DNA from: Bacteroidales bacterium
Lineage (GTDB): Bacteria > Bacteroidota > Bacteroidia > Bacteroidales > UBA932
Direction: 5' to 3'
DNA: 34,622 bases
Assembly (NCBI GenBank): GCA_017458145.1
Contig: JAFTGA010000010.1
Location: 1 to 34,622, forward strand
In this document: positions 16,105-24,987 of the stretch, in pieces
How positions within the stretch are numbered: the stretch's first letter is position 1
Layout: every line of letters starts with the position of its first letter
Translations under genes and position numbers: made by a program
The notes under the pieces: generated by a model
The model's input: only the letters and a program-made list of their open reading frames with translations
Told to the model about the DNA's origin: nothing
The model's database searches: none

Positions 16105-17292
16105 TTATGTCTCCAGTGCCGATTTCAACGATCCGAGCGCCGCCTGCAGGTTGGCTCGCGGGCAGCCCACATTGAGCCGCATGAATCCTAGGCCTTCTCC
16201 ACCGAAGACGGTACCGTCATTGAGCGCAAGCCGGGCCTTGTTGACAAACAGGTCCACCAGGGCAGGCTGGGGGAGTCCCAGTTTCCGGCAGTCCAGCCAG
16301 ACCAGGAAGGACGCCTCCGGGCGTACGGCGCGGATCTGCGGAAGGTTCGCACGCAGCCATCCATCCACGAAATCGATATTGCCCTGCACGTAATCCAGCA
16401 TCTCGGCACGCCAGGCCTTGCCCTGCGGCGTGTAGGCCGCGCGCGTGGCCTCGGCTGAGAAAATCGGCGGATAGTCAGTCTCATTGGATTCAAGGTAGCC
16501 GAAGAATTTCTCCGCCAGCTCAGGATCCTGGACGATGCAATAGGAACTCACGACGCCTGCAATATTGAAGGTCTTGGACGGGGCCATGAAGGTAATGGTG
16601 CGGCGGGCGGCCGCCTCGCTGACAGACGCGAAGGGATGATGCTTCCGGCCGCCGAGCAGCATTTCGCAGTGGATTTCATCCGAGAGCACGGTGATGCCAT
16701 GCCGGTCACAGATCTCGGCCAGGTCGCGGAGTGTCTCGCGCGGGAAAACGACCCCGCCCGGATTGTGGGGGTTGCACAGGATCAGCAGCCGGGTGCGGCT
16801 GTCAATCTTGCGCTCGAAATCCTCCAGGTCCATCTCATACCCTTTGACGAAGCCCTCGTCGTCATAGACCGGCCTGAGGGGATTGTTGACCACCTCGAAT
16901 CCGCTCATCTCCGTGACGATGCGGAATGGGTGATAGACCGGCTTCTGGATGATGACCTTGTCGCCGCCCTGCAGCAGGCAGCGCTCGGCAAAGCCGAAAC
17001 CCTTGACGATGCCGGGTACATACCGGAAACACGATGCGGGCACCTTCCAGCCATGCAGGTCCTCCACCCAGCGGGACACAATCTCGAAATAGTCCGCTCC
17101 CGTGGAAGGGTAGCCAAGCACCGGATGGTCCAGACGCCGCCGCAGGGCATCGAGAATGAAATCCGGCGTACGGAAATCCATGTCCGCCACCCAGAGCGGG
17201 TTGAGGTCGGCACGGCCAAACTCTTCCTGGAGCGTATCATATTTAATGCAACGAGTGCCGTGTCGGTCAATTAATTCGTCAAAATTGTACAT
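16105..17292 (-). CDS. PatB/MalY-type pyridoxal-phosphate C-S lyase
   Basis: Fold type I PLP enzyme (395 aa) of the PatB/MalY group, which splits C-S bonds (cystathionine or cysteine conjugates) to a thiol, pyruvate and ammonia. Seen: the group-specific N-terminal LNPLWVADMDFRTPDFI, NPHNPGGVVF, the PLP-aspartate SDEIHCE (D205) and the Schiff-base lysine K240 in MAPSKTFNIAG. It may supply homocysteine for methionine or degrade sulfur conjugates. A plain aminotransferase role cannot be excluded by sequence. First gene of a three-gene operon with the BASS transporter and a nucleotidase. Confidence 0.92.
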   Translation of the reverse strand: MYNFDELIDRHGTRCIKYDTLQEEFGRADLNPLWVADMDFRTPDFILDALRRRLDHPVLGYPSTGADYFEIVSRWVEDLHGWKVPASCFRYVPGIVKGFGFAERCLLQGGDKVIIQKPVYHPFRIVTEMSGFEVVNNPLRPVYDDEGFVKGYEMDLEDFERKIDSRTRLLILCNPHNPGGVVFPRETLRDLAEICDRHGITVLSDEIHCEMLLGGRKHHPFASVSEAAARRTITFMAPSKTFNIAGVVSSYCIVQDPELAEKFFGYLESNETDYPPIFSAEATRAAYTPQGKAWRAEMLDYVQGNIDFVDGWLRANLPQIRAVRPEASFLVWLDCRKLGLPQPALVDLFVNKARLALNDGTVFGGEGLGFMRLNVGCPRANLQAALGSLKSALET

Positions 17293-17318
17293 CGCTTGAA
17301 TTTCTTTTTTGCAGGAGA

Positions 17319-17326
17319 CAAATTTA
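17319..17326 (-). promoter_or_regulatory. -7 box TAAATTTG of the patB-type operon
   Basis: Minus-strand TAAATTTG matches TAnnTTTG and lies 26 nt before the ATG at 17292. No good TTTG is found 20 bp upstream, so the promoter may be weak or activator-dependent. It diverges from the box at 17340-17347. Confidence 0.45.
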
Positions 17327-17339
17327 CTGAAAATTTATA

Positions 17340-17347
17340 TAACTTTG
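17340..17347 (+). promoter_or_regulatory. -7 box TAACTTTG of the barrel-pot operon
   Basis: TAACTTTG fits TAnnTTTG and lies 37 nt before the ATG at 17385. The -33 region is unconvincing. The 92-nt intergenic region holds this box and the divergent one at 17319-17326 and nothing else recognised. Confidence 0.5.
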
Positions 17348-17384
17348 CGCCGAAGTTTCACCAACCCCCTTTTTATGGTAGGAA

Positions 17385-18419
17385 ATGAAGAAATACCTTT
17401 TATCGACTGCAGCCCTGCTGCTCGGCTTGCTTGCGTACTCGCAAGAGGCTGACGATCTCGGTAATCACGCCGAGATCACCATCATTCCGCGTCTGGATCT
17501 GGGCATCAACGCCGTCAAGGGATCTCCCGATGAATCTGGATTTAATCTCGGCAATTCTTCACTCTACACGCTTTTCGAGGGCTCCGCGTCGGAGCATTTT
17601 TCCTGGACCCTGGCCAACCACTGGTTCCAGGGGGAGCATTTTCTCGGAAGCAATGCCGATCCGTTTGCGCTGTTCAAGGGCCTGGGCCACTCGGACACAA
17701 CGAACTGGATTGACTTCATGAAGGTCGACCTAACCTTCGGCAGCTGGACCTTTACGCTCGGCAAGGACAGTATGTCCACCGGCGGCTTCGAGTACGAGCC
17801 CTGGGACTGGGACGTCCATCCCGTGACGGCCTCCCCCCTGTGGAATGATCTTTCCCCCTACCAATGGGGTGCGAAGGTCGCCTGGACGACCCCCTCGGAG
17901 CTGACCACCCTCAGCCTGCAGATGACCACTTCGCCCTTTGGCGAACGTCCGTTCGGAAGCGGCCTCTGGACCGGGTCATTCCAGTGGCGCGGCGAATATG
18001 ACTGGTATGCCCCGATCTGGAGCGTGTCCCTCATCGGCACCGCGCCCCGGCAGAATGCCTGGCTGGTAAGTCTCGGCAACCAGTTCCTGCTGGGCGACTG
18101 GACCCTCACGCTGGACTGGTCCAACACCTCCGGCATCAATGAGGACTACAACGGATTCCTGCACGGCTGCAATTTCCACGGCGTCGTCGAATACGCTCCC
18201 TCCGAGCGCTTCGACCTGTCCGTACGCGGCAACTACGCCATCAATTACGACCACGATCTCGCGCCCAACTGGTTCAAGGCCGGTGCGGTCTTCCAGTTCT
18301 ATCCCCTCCGCGAATCCCAGGACCTCCGGGTCCACGCACTGGCCCAGTACAACAGCCTGATGCAGGGGCTGGAGGCCACCATCGGCATCACCTACAATTT
18401 CCGCATCAAACTCTGGTAA
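17385..18419 (+). CDS. Outer-membrane beta-barrel protein linked to the polyamine transporter
   Basis: The product (344 aa) starts with a signal peptide (KKYLLSTAALLLGLLAYSQ, Q probably +1) and continues as short alternating strands rich in Trp, Tyr and Gly (FTLGKDSMSTGG; WTLTLDWSNTSG), ending in the aromatic ITYNFRIKLW, typical of an outer-membrane barrel. No named family is recognised. Its stop is 3 nt before potA, so it is almost certainly co-transcribed with potABCD. I infer a porin-like channel that lets polyamines cross the outer membrane; a structural or unrelated role remains possible. Confidence 0.8.
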   Translation: MKKYLLSTAALLLGLLAYSQEADDLGNHAEITIIPRLDLGINAVKGSPDESGFNLGNSSLYTLFEGSASEHFSWTLANHWFQGEHFLGSNADPFALFKGLGHSDTTNWIDFMKVDLTFGSWTFTLGKDSMSTGGFEYEPWDWDVHPVTASPLWNDLSPYQWGAKVAWTTPSELTTLSLQMTTSPFGERPFGSGLWTGSFQWRGEYDWYAPIWSVSLIGTAPRQNAWLVSLGNQFLLGDWTLTLDWSNTSGINEDYNGFLHGCNFHGVVEYAPSERFDLSVRGNYAINYDHDLAPNWFKAGAVFQFYPLRESQDLRVHALAQYNSLMQGLEATIGITYNFRIKLW

Positions 18420-18422
18420 GCA

Positions 18423-19811
18423 ATGGCGGGAGAACATATCATCGACCTCAAGCACGTCAGCAAGAGGTTCGGCGACAAGGTCGTCCTGGATGACATCAGC
18501 CTTTATATCCGCAAAGGAGAGTTCGTGACCCTGCTGGGCCCCTCCGGCTGCGGCAAGACCACGACACTGCGCATGATTTCGGGGTTCCTGGCCCCGGACG
18601 AGGGAGAAATCCTGCTCGACGGCAAGGATATCTCCAGCATTCCTCCTTATAAGCGTCCGTTCAACACGGTGTTCCAGCGCTATGCGCTCTTCCCGCACCT
18701 GGACGTCTATGACAACATCGCCTTCGGCCTCAAACTCCGGAAGACCCCGGAGGACGAGATCGAAAAGCGGGTCAAGAAGGTCCTCAAGCTCGTCAGCATG
18801 TCCGACTACGAAGACCGCGACGTTGAGTCGCTGTCCGGCGGCCAGCAGCAGCGCGTGGCCATCGCAAGGGCCCTGGTCAACCAGCCCAAGATCCTGCTGC
18901 TTGACGAGCCGCTCGCAGCCCTGGACCTCAAGATGCGAAAGGATATGCAGATCGAGCTCAAGGAGATGCACAGGGAACTGGGCATCACCTTTATCTATGT
19001 CACGCACGACCAGGAGGAGGCCTTGACGCTCTCCGATACCATCGTGGTAATGAACGAAGGCAAGATCCAGCAGATCGGCACCCCGACCGACATCTACAAC
19101 GAGCCGGTCAACTGCTTTGTCGCGGACTTCATCGGCGAGAGCAACATCCTGAAGGGCCGGATGCTCCGCGACCGCCGCGTGGCCTTTATCAAGCATGAAT
19201 TCGACTGCGTGGACGAAGGTTTCGGCGAGGATGTGCCGGTCGACGTCGTCGTGCGTCCGGAGGATATCTACTTCACCACGGACCCTGCCAAGTGCCAGTT
19301 CAAGGCCACCGTGGGCTCCTGCACCTTCAAGGGCGTCCACTATGAGATGTGGGTTGACACCGACACGGGCTATGAACTGATGATCCAGGATTACGATCCG
19401 TATCCGGTCGGCAGCGAGGTGATGCTCTACATCGATCCGGACGACATCCAGGTGATGCGCAAGGAGCGCACGTGCAATGTCTTCGAGGGCAAGATGGTTG
19501 ACGAAACGCACGTGGCGATGCTCGGAGCGGAATTCGGGTGCCTCCCGCAGGCAGGGCTTTCCGCCGGGGACGACGTCTCCGTTGAAGTCCGTTTTGAAGC
19601 CGTGGACCTGCAGGACCACCAGGAGGACGGCATCGTGGCCGGCGAAGTGCACTTCCTGCTCTACAAGGGCGACCACTACCACCTGACCATCCTCACCGAG
19701 GACGGAGACCATATCTGGGTGGACACCAACGACATCTGGGACAAGGGCGACCTGGTCGGCGTGAATATCGCACCTGCAGACCTCAAGATCGAGAAGCGAA
19801 ATGAAGCGTAG
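18423..19811 (+). CDS. potA: Spermidine/putrescine ABC transporter ATPase with duplicated TOBE region
   Basis: ATPase of the polyamine importer. Walker [10 protein letters not shown] (residues 39-47), signature [15 protein letters not shown], Walker [12 protein letters not shown] and switch THDQEEAL are intact. At 462 aa it is longer than the usual ~375. The extra length is a second copy of the regulatory region: residues 241-350 ([15 protein letters not shown]...[16 protein letters not shown]) and 352-460 ([15 protein letters not shown]...[16 protein letters not shown]) align along their length. Overlaps potB by 11 nt. Close relatives for other substrates exist, but PotB, PotC and PotD beside it support polyamines. 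Confidence 0.95.
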   Translation: MAGEHIIDLKHVSKRFGDKVVLDDISLYIRKGEFVTLLGPSGCGKTTTLRMISGFLAPDEGEILLDGKDISSIPPYKRPFNTVFQRYALFPHLDVYDNIAFGLKLRKTPEDEIEKRVKKVLKLVSMSDYEDRDVESLSGGQQQRVAIARALVNQPKILLLDEPLAALDLKMRKDMQIELKEMHRELGITFIYVTHDQEEALTLSDTIVVMNEGKIQQIGTPTDIYNEPVNCFVADFIGESNILKGRMLRDRRVAFIKHEFDCVDEGFGEDVPVDVVVRPEDIYFTTDPAKCQFKATVGSCTFKGVHYEMWVDTDTGYELMIQDYDPYPVGSEVMLYIDPDDIQVMRKERTCNVFEGKMVDETHVAMLGAEFGCLPQAGLSAGDDVSVEVRFEAVDLQDHQEDGIVAGEVHFLLYKGDHYHLTILTEDGDHIWVDTNDIWDKGDLVGVNIAPADLKIEKRNEA

Positions 19812-20568
19812 CCACTGGAGTATCCCTTACGTGGTCTTCCTGACCATTTTCGTGGTGCTGCCGCTGGTGCTGGTCCTGGTGTATGCCTTCCAGGACGGCA
19901 ACGGACATTTCACGATTGCCAACATCACGAAATTCTTCACCGACTCCGATGCGCTCGGCACCTTCGCCGTATCCATCGAAGTCGCCATCGAGAACACGCT
20001 GATCTGCATTTTGCTCGGTTATCCGGCCGCCTGGATTCTCTCGAACAAGGAACTCAACCGGAGCGCCGTAACCATCATCCTCTTCATCATGCCGATGTGG
20101 ATCAACGCGCTGATGCGTACTCTGGCCACGGCCGAACTCTTCAACATGTTCGGTATTACGCTGGGCAAGGGGACCCTGCTCTTCGGTATGGTCTATGACT
20201 ACCTGCCGTTCATGATCTACCCGATCTACAACGTGCTGAACAAGATGGACAAGTCCTACTCCGAGGCGGCCCAGGACCTGGGCGCCACGCCCTGGGAAGT
20301 GTTCTGGAAAGTAACTGTGCCGCTCTCGATGCCCGGCGTGTCCAGCGGCATCCTGATGGTCTTCATGCCTACGGTAAGCACCTTTGCCATCTCCGAGTTC
20401 CTGACCAACAACAAGATCAAGCTCTTCGGTACGATCATCCAGGAAAACATCAACTCCTCGATGTGGAACTACGGCGCTGCCCTGGCGCTCATCATGCTCA
20501 TCATCATCGGCATCACGACCCTGTTCTCCGATGACCAGAAAGAAACGGCGCAAGGAGGGCTGATCTAG
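19801..20568 (+). CDS. potB: Spermidine/putrescine ABC transporter permease PotB
   Basis: Inner-membrane permease (255 aa, about six helices) with the coupling-helix EAA motif [20 protein letters not shown] that docks on PotA. N-terminal [20 protein letters not shown] is the first helix. It starts inside the end of potA (11-nt overlap) and ends 1 nt before potC, so the transporter subunits are tightly coupled. Confidence 0.95.
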   Translation: MKRSHWSIPYVVFLTIFVVLPLVLVLVYAFQDGNGHFTIANITKFFTDSDALGTFAVSIEVAIENTLICILLGYPAAWILSNKELNRSAVTIILFIMPMWINALMRTLATAELFNMFGITLGKGTLLFGMVYDYLPFMIYPIYNVLNKMDKSYSEAAQDLGATPWEVFWKVTVPLSMPGVSSGILMVFMPTVSTFAISEFLTNNKIKLFGTIIQENINSSMWNYGAALALIMLIIIGITTLFSDDQKETAQGGLI

Positions 20569-20569
20569 G

Positions 20570-21367
20570 ATGAAGAAGTTCATAGCGCAAACCTACATCT
20601 GGATCCTGCTGATCCTGCTTTACGCCCCGCTCGTGTTCATCGCGGTCTTTTCCTTCACGGAGAGCCGGGTGCTGGGCAACTGGACGGGCTTTTCTGCCCG
20701 GCTGTATGCCAATCTGTTCACCGGTGACATGCAGGGGAGCAGTTCGCTGCTCTCCGCCGTGGAGAACACACTCCTGATCGCGCTGATCGCCGCCGCCGTA
20801 TCCACGCTGCTCGGCACGGTGGCAGCCGTAGGCATCCACCACCTGCACGGACGCACCAAACAGGCTGTCACCTTCCTGAACAACATCCCGATGATCAATC
20901 CGGACATCATCACCGGCGTGTCGCTGTTCCTGCTTTTTGTATTCCTGCACTTCAGCCAGGGCTACGTCACCGTGGTACTCGCGCATATCACCTTCTGCAC
21001 GCCGTATGTCGTGTTGAGCGTAATGCCGAAACTCCGCCAGATGAATCCAAATATCTACGAAGCGGCCATGGACCTCGGCGCCACGCCGTCCCAAGCGCTC
21101 TGGAAGGTCCTTGTGCCGCAGCTGCGTCCCGGCATGGTTTCCGGTTTCATCCTGGCGTTTACCATGTCGCTGGATGACTTCGCGGTGACCTTCTTCACCC
21201 GCGGCACAATCGGACTGGATACGCTGTCCACTTTCATCTACACGGACGCACGCAAGGGCGGCCTTACTCCCGAGCTGCGTCCGCTGATGACCTTGATCTT
21301 CCTGATTATTCTCATTCTGCTGGTGGTGATCAATGTCCGCCAGGCCAAGACCAAAAGAACCGTATAG
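20570..21367 (+). CDS. potC: Spermidine/putrescine ABC transporter permease PotC
   Basis: Second permease (265 aa, about six helices) with EAA motif YEAAMDLGATPSQALWKVLV and the PotC-typical MSLDDFAVTFFTRG stretch before the last helices. It forms the membrane channel with PotB. Spacing to potB is 1 nt and to potD 13 nt. Confidence 0.95.
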   Translation: MKKFIAQTYIWILLILLYAPLVFIAVFSFTESRVLGNWTGFSARLYANLFTGDMQGSSSLLSAVENTLLIALIAAAVSTLLGTVAAVGIHHLHGRTKQAVTFLNNIPMINPDIITGVSLFLLFVFLHFSQGYVTVVLAHITFCTPYVVLSVMPKLRQMNPNIYEAAMDLGATPSQALWKVLVPQLRPGMVSGFILAFTMSLDDFAVTFFTRGTIGLDTLSTFIYTDARKGGLTPELRPLMTLIFLIILILLVVINVRQAKTKRTV

Positions 21368-21380
21368 CTAGTAGTATAAA

Positions 21381-22676
21381 ATGAAAAAAGCAATCACCTT
21401 CCTGGCTGCCGCAGCCTTGATCTGCGGCTGTGCACAGGACCGGAGCCAGATCCTGAAAGTTTACAACTGGTCCGACTACATCGACGAATCCGTCATCCCG
21501 GAATTTGAAGCCTGGTACGAAGAGCAGACCGGAGAGCCGGTCAAGGTCATCTACCAGACCTTCGACGTCAACGAGACGATGCTCTCCAAGATTGAGAAGG
21601 GACAGGAAGACTACGACGTCGTCTGCCCGTCCGACTACATCATCGAGCGGATGCTGCAGAACGACCTGCTCCTGCCGCTGGACCGCGATTTCGGTGACAC
21701 CCCCAACTACATCGACGGGAATCTTGCGCCCTACATCCGTTCCTGCTTCGACAAGATGGAGGCCGGCGGCAAGAATGCCAACGATTATTCGGTCGGATAT
21801 ATGTGGGGTACGACCGGAATCCTCTACAATGCCAAATATGTCACTGACGAAGAGGCATCGACCTGGGACATCCTCCGCAATCCCAAGTTCGCCGACAAGA
21901 TCTTCATCAAGGATTCCGCCCGCGACGTCTTTTCGCAGATCATCCTGTTCCTGCGCCAGCAGGACATCCTTGACGGAAAAGTCACGATGGACGAGTTGAT
22001 GCATGATTCCTCTGACGAGGCGATGGCTGAGGTCGAGAATTATATGAAGCAGGTCAAACCCCTAGTGGCAGGCTGGGAAGCCGATTTCGGCAAGGACCAG
22101 ATGACCCAGGAACGCGGCTGGATCAGCCTGAACTGGAGCGGAGACGGCGTGTGGGCCATCGAAGAAGCGGAGGAAGTGGGCGTAGAATTGCGTTATTCCC
22201 TTCCCAAAGAAGGCTTCACCGTCTGGTTTGACGGCTGGGTGATCCCGAAATATGCCCGGAATGTCAAGGCCGCCAAGTACTGGATCAATTTCATGAGCCG
22301 TCCCGACATCGTCATCCGCAATGTCGAGGAGACCGGCTACGTGTCCGTCAGCGGCGCCCCCGAAGTTATGGAGGCGTTCATTGATGAAGACTACGACCCG
22401 ATCGACCTGTCTTACTTCTTCGGTCCCGAGGCGACCGCCGTCTGTGCCAATCCCGTGCTTTATCCGGACCGTGCCGACATCGAGCGCAGCACCCAGGAGC
22501 ACGACTGGGGCGACCGCACGCCCGACCTGGTGGCGATGTGGAGCCGCGTGAAAGGGGAGAGCGCCAATGCCATGACGGGCATCGTCATCGGCGTCGTTCT
22601 CGCCGCCGCCCTGGCGTTCGCGCTCTACAAGCGCTTCGGCAACAGGCGCAGGAAAAGCAGCAAGAGGAACCGCTGA
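21381..22676 (+). CDS. potD: Polyamine-binding lipoprotein PotD with C-terminal membrane anchor
   Basis: Substrate-binding subunit. A lipoprotein signal ends ICGC (Cys17). Polyamine-site features known from E. coli PotD are recognisable: YNWSDYI (W30, Y33), CPSDYIIERM, DSARDVF, LNWSGDGVWAIEE and VWFDGWVIP (Trp-x-Asp). Unusually for the family, residues 398-431 form a hydrophobic helix (TGIVIGVVLAAALAFALY) followed by a basic tail RRRKSSKRNR, so the mature protein would be held by lipid at one end and a helix at the other. At 431 aa it is about 80 longer than E. coli PotD. Ends just before a strong terminator. Confidence 0.93.
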   Translation: MKKAITFLAAAALICGCAQDRSQILKVYNWSDYIDESVIPEFEAWYEEQTGEPVKVIYQTFDVNETMLSKIEKGQEDYDVVCPSDYIIERMLQNDLLLPLDRDFGDTPNYIDGNLAPYIRSCFDKMEAGGKNANDYSVGYMWGTTGILYNAKYVTDEEASTWDILRNPKFADKIFIKDSARDVFSQIILFLRQQDILDGKVTMDELMHDSSDEAMAEVENYMKQVKPLVAGWEADFGKDQMTQERGWISLNWSGDGVWAIEEAEEVGVELRYSLPKEGFTVWFDGWVIPKYARNVKAAKYWINFMSRPDIVIRNVEETGYVSVSGAPEVMEAFIDEDYDPIDLSYFFGPEATAVCANPVLYPDRADIERSTQEHDWGDRTPDLVAMWSRVKGESANAMTGIVIGVVLAAALAFALYKRFGNRRRKSSKRNR

Positions 22677-22691
22677 TAGCCCAGGATGCAA

Positions 22692-22732
22692 AAAGAGGTC
22701 GGCTCAAAAGTGAGCCGACCTCTTTTTTTTTT
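22692..22732. terminator. Strong bidirectional intrinsic terminator
   Basis: AAAGAGGTCGGCTCA (22692-22706) and TGAGCCGACCTCTTT (22711-22725) form a perfect 15-bp stem with loop AAAG, followed by T to 22732. On the minus strand the stem is followed by TTTTTGC. It ends the potABCD transcript and also the convergent threonine dehydrogenase gene. Confidence 0.95.
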
Positions 22733-22748
22733 CAGCGGCTGCTGTTCC

Positions 22749-23702
22749 TTACAGCAGCTTCTCCTTCAAGTGCTTGATCATGTCCTTGGTCATCGTCTCC
22801 AGGTTGTATGACGGAGACCAGCCCCATTCCTTGCGGGCGCACACGTCATCCATTTTGTTGGGCCAGGAGTCGGCGATGGCCTGGCGGACCGGGTCCACCT
22901 CATAGCGCATCCTGAATTCGGGATAATGCTTTCGGATGGCATCATAGACCCCTTCCGGATCAAAACTCATCGACGCGATATTGAAGGAGTTGCGATGCAC
23001 CAGATAGCGCGGGTCCGCCTCCATCAGGTTGATGGCGGCCTTGATGGCGTCCGGCATATACATCATGTCCATATAGGTGCCGTGCGCGAGCGGACAGACG
23101 AACTCCTCGCCCTTGACCGCGGCATAGTAGATCTCGACGGCATAATCCGTGGTCCCGCCGCCCGGCAGGGTCTTGTAGGAAATCAGGCCCGGGAAGCGGA
23201 CTGAGCGCGTGTCCACGCCGTATTTATGGAAATAATAATCGCTCAGCAATTCCGTTGCCACCTTCGTGACGCCGTACATCGAGGTCGGGCGCTGGATGGT
23301 ATCCTGCGGAGTGTTGTCCCGCGGCGTGTCCGGGCCGAAGGAGCCGATGGACGAGGGCGTGAAGACGGCGCAATGTTTCTCGCGGGCGACCTCCAGCACA
23401 TTGAGCAGGCCGTTCATCTGGATGTCCCAGGCCCTGAGTGGCAGGCGCTCGGCCGTGGCGGAGAGCAGCGCCGCCAGATTATAAATCGTGTCAATGTCAT
23501 ATTTGTCCACGATTTCGGCAATCTGCTTGCCGTTGCAGACATTGGCCTGCTCGGCGGGACCGCTTTCCAGCAGGTCGCCCGTCGGGGCGGAACCCGGAAT
23601 GTAGCCGGCGACGATGCGTCCGTGGCGGTAGGTCTTGCGGAGTTTCATCGTGAGTTCAGAGCCGATCTGACCGGTGGAGCCGATGATGAGAACATTTTTC
23701 AT
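22749..23702 (-). CDS. tdh: L-threonine 3-dehydrogenase, SDR/epimerase type
   Basis: NAD-dependent oxidation of threonine to 2-amino-3-oxobutyrate. The 317-aa protein is an extended SDR: NAD motif VLIIGSTGQIGSEL, catalytic YGVTK (Tyr-x3-Lys), SSIGSFGP, and the family-typical VRFPGLISYKTLPGGGTTDY. This is the short SDR type known from Flavobacterium and other bacteria, not the zinc alcohol-dehydrogenase type of E. coli. Divergent to kbl, which encodes the next step. A UDP-sugar epimerase is the usual misannotation; the GGGTTDY stretch and the kbl neighbour argue against it. Confidence 0.93.
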   Translation of the reverse strand: MKNVLIIGSTGQIGSELTMKLRKTYRHGRIVAGYIPGSAPTGDLLESGPAEQANVCNGKQIAEIVDKYDIDTIYNLAALLSATAERLPLRAWDIQMNGLLNVLEVAREKHCAVFTPSSIGSFGPDTPRDNTPQDTIQRPTSMYGVTKVATELLSDYYFHKYGVDTRSVRFPGLISYKTLPGGGTTDYAVEIYYAAVKGEEFVCPLAHGTYMDMMYMPDAIKAAINLMEADPRYLVHRNSFNIASMSFDPEGVYDAIRKHYPEFRMRYEVDPVRQAIADSWPNKMDDVCARKEWGWSPSYNLETMTKDMIKHLKEKLL

Positions 23703-23732
23703 AAGTATGATTAATTATGCGTATTTGTTATG

Positions 23733-23740
23733 CAAATTTA
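23733..23740 (-). promoter_or_regulatory. -7 box TAAATTTG of tdh
   Basis: Minus-strand TAAATTTG fits TAnnTTTG, 30 nt before the tdh start. It is separated by one base from the plus-strand box of kbl, so both promoters cannot be used by polymerase at the same moment. Confidence 0.5.
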
Positions 23741-23741
23741 T

Positions 23742-23749
23742 TAATTTTG
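23742..23749 (+). promoter_or_regulatory. -7 box TAATTTTG of kbl
   Basis: TAATTTTG fits TAnnTTTG, 32 nt before the kbl ATG. The nearest upstream TTTG (23724-23727) is at only 14 bp, too near for a standard -33 box. Confidence 0.5.
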
Positions 23750-23781
23750 TAGGAGAAAACGCTAATAAAACCACATAATTT

Positions 23782-24972
23782 ATGTACGGAAAATTTCAAT
23801 CTTTTCTTCAGAATGAGCTGAAGGCCATCGACGAGGCCGGCCTTTACAAGCGCGAACGGACCATCTGTTCCCCGCAAGGGGCTGAGATTACGCTCGATGA
23901 CGGCAGCAAGGCCCTGAACTTCTGCGCCAACAACTACCTCGGCCTCTCCGACAACCCGCGCCTGATCGAAGCGGCCAAGAAGGCGATGGACAGCCGCGGC
24001 TTCGGCATGTCCTCGGTCCGCTTCATCTGCGGGCGTCAGGATCTGCACCGGCAGCTTGAGGAGGCCATCTCCGCCTATTTCCATACGGACGACACCATTC
24101 TCTATGCCGCCTGCTTCGATGCCAACGGCGGCGTGTTCGAGCCGCTGCTCACCGCCGAGGACGCCATCATCTCCGATGCACTCAACCACGCCTCCATCAT
24201 TGACGGCGTGCGGCTGTGCAAGGCCGTCCGCTACCGCTACGCCAACTCCGATATGGCCGAGCTGGAGAAATGCCTCCAGGAGGCGCAGGCCCAGCGTTTC
24301 CGCGTGATCGTGACCGACGGCGTGTTCTCCATGGACGGCAACGTAGCCCCGATGGACAGGATCTGCGAACTGGCGGAAAAATACGATGCGCTGGTGATGG
24401 TGGACGAGAGCCACAGCGCCGGAGTCGTGGGCAAGCGCGGCCGCGGCGTGGCGGAACTCTTCGACCTCTATGGCCGTATCGATATCCACACCGGCACGCT
24501 CGGCAAGAGCTTCGGCGGCGCCGTCGGCGGCTTTACCACCGGCCGGCAGGAGATCATCGACATGCTCCGCCAGCGTTCCCGCCCCTACCTTTTCTCCAAT
24601 TCCCTTCCTCCGATGATCTGTGCCGCGGGCATCGAGCTCTTCAAGATGCTGGACGAGAGCGATGAACTCCACGACCGGCAGCAGGAGAACGTGGCCTATT
24701 TCCGCGACAGGATGATTGCGGCGGGCTTCGACATCAAGCCCACGCAGAGCGCCATCTGCGCCGTGATGCTCTATGACGCTCCGCTGAGCCAGCGCTTTGC
24801 CGCCGCCATGGCGAAGGAAGGGATTTTCGTGACCGGTTTCTACTATCCGGTCGTCCCCAAGGGACAGGCCCGCATCCGTGTGCAGCTGTCCGCGGCGCAT
24901 ACCCGCGAGCAGTTGGACAAGGCGATCGCCGCTTTCATCAAGGTCGGCAAGGAGCTGGGGGTCCTGAAATAG
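23782..24972 (+). CDS. kbl: Glycine C-acetyltransferase (2-amino-3-ketobutyrate CoA ligase)
   Basis: PLP-dependent alpha-oxoamine synthase (396 aa) that splits 2-amino-3-oxobutyrate with CoA into glycine and acetyl-CoA. Seen: NFCANNYLGLSDNP, MSSVRFICG, DESHSAG (PLP aspartate/histidine), Schiff-base lysine K242 in TLGKSFGGAVGG. With the divergent dehydrogenase it makes the complete threonine-to-glycine route. The KBL-specific N-terminus and the neighbour separate it from the related 8-amino-7-oxononanoate synthase. Confidence 0.95.
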   Translation: MYGKFQSFLQNELKAIDEAGLYKRERTICSPQGAEITLDDGSKALNFCANNYLGLSDNPRLIEAAKKAMDSRGFGMSSVRFICGRQDLHRQLEEAISAYFHTDDTILYAACFDANGGVFEPLLTAEDAIISDALNHASIIDGVRLCKAVRYRYANSDMAELEKCLQEAQAQRFRVIVTDGVFSMDGNVAPMDRICELAEKYDALVMVDESHSAGVVGKRGRGVAELFDLYGRIDIHTGTLGKSFGGAVGGFTTGRQEIIDMLRQRSRPYLFSNSLPPMICAAGIELFKMLDESDELHDRQQENVAYFRDRMIAAGFDIKPTQSAICAVMLYDAPLSQRFAAAMAKEGIFVTGFYYPVVPKGQARIRVQLSAAHTREQLDKAIAAFIKVGKELGVLK

Positions 24973-24987
24973 ATTCCCAATCCACTT

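Noticed and set aside
17976-19712. Minus-strand ORF of 578 codons
   Set aside because: Antisense to the barrel gene and potA, both well supported.
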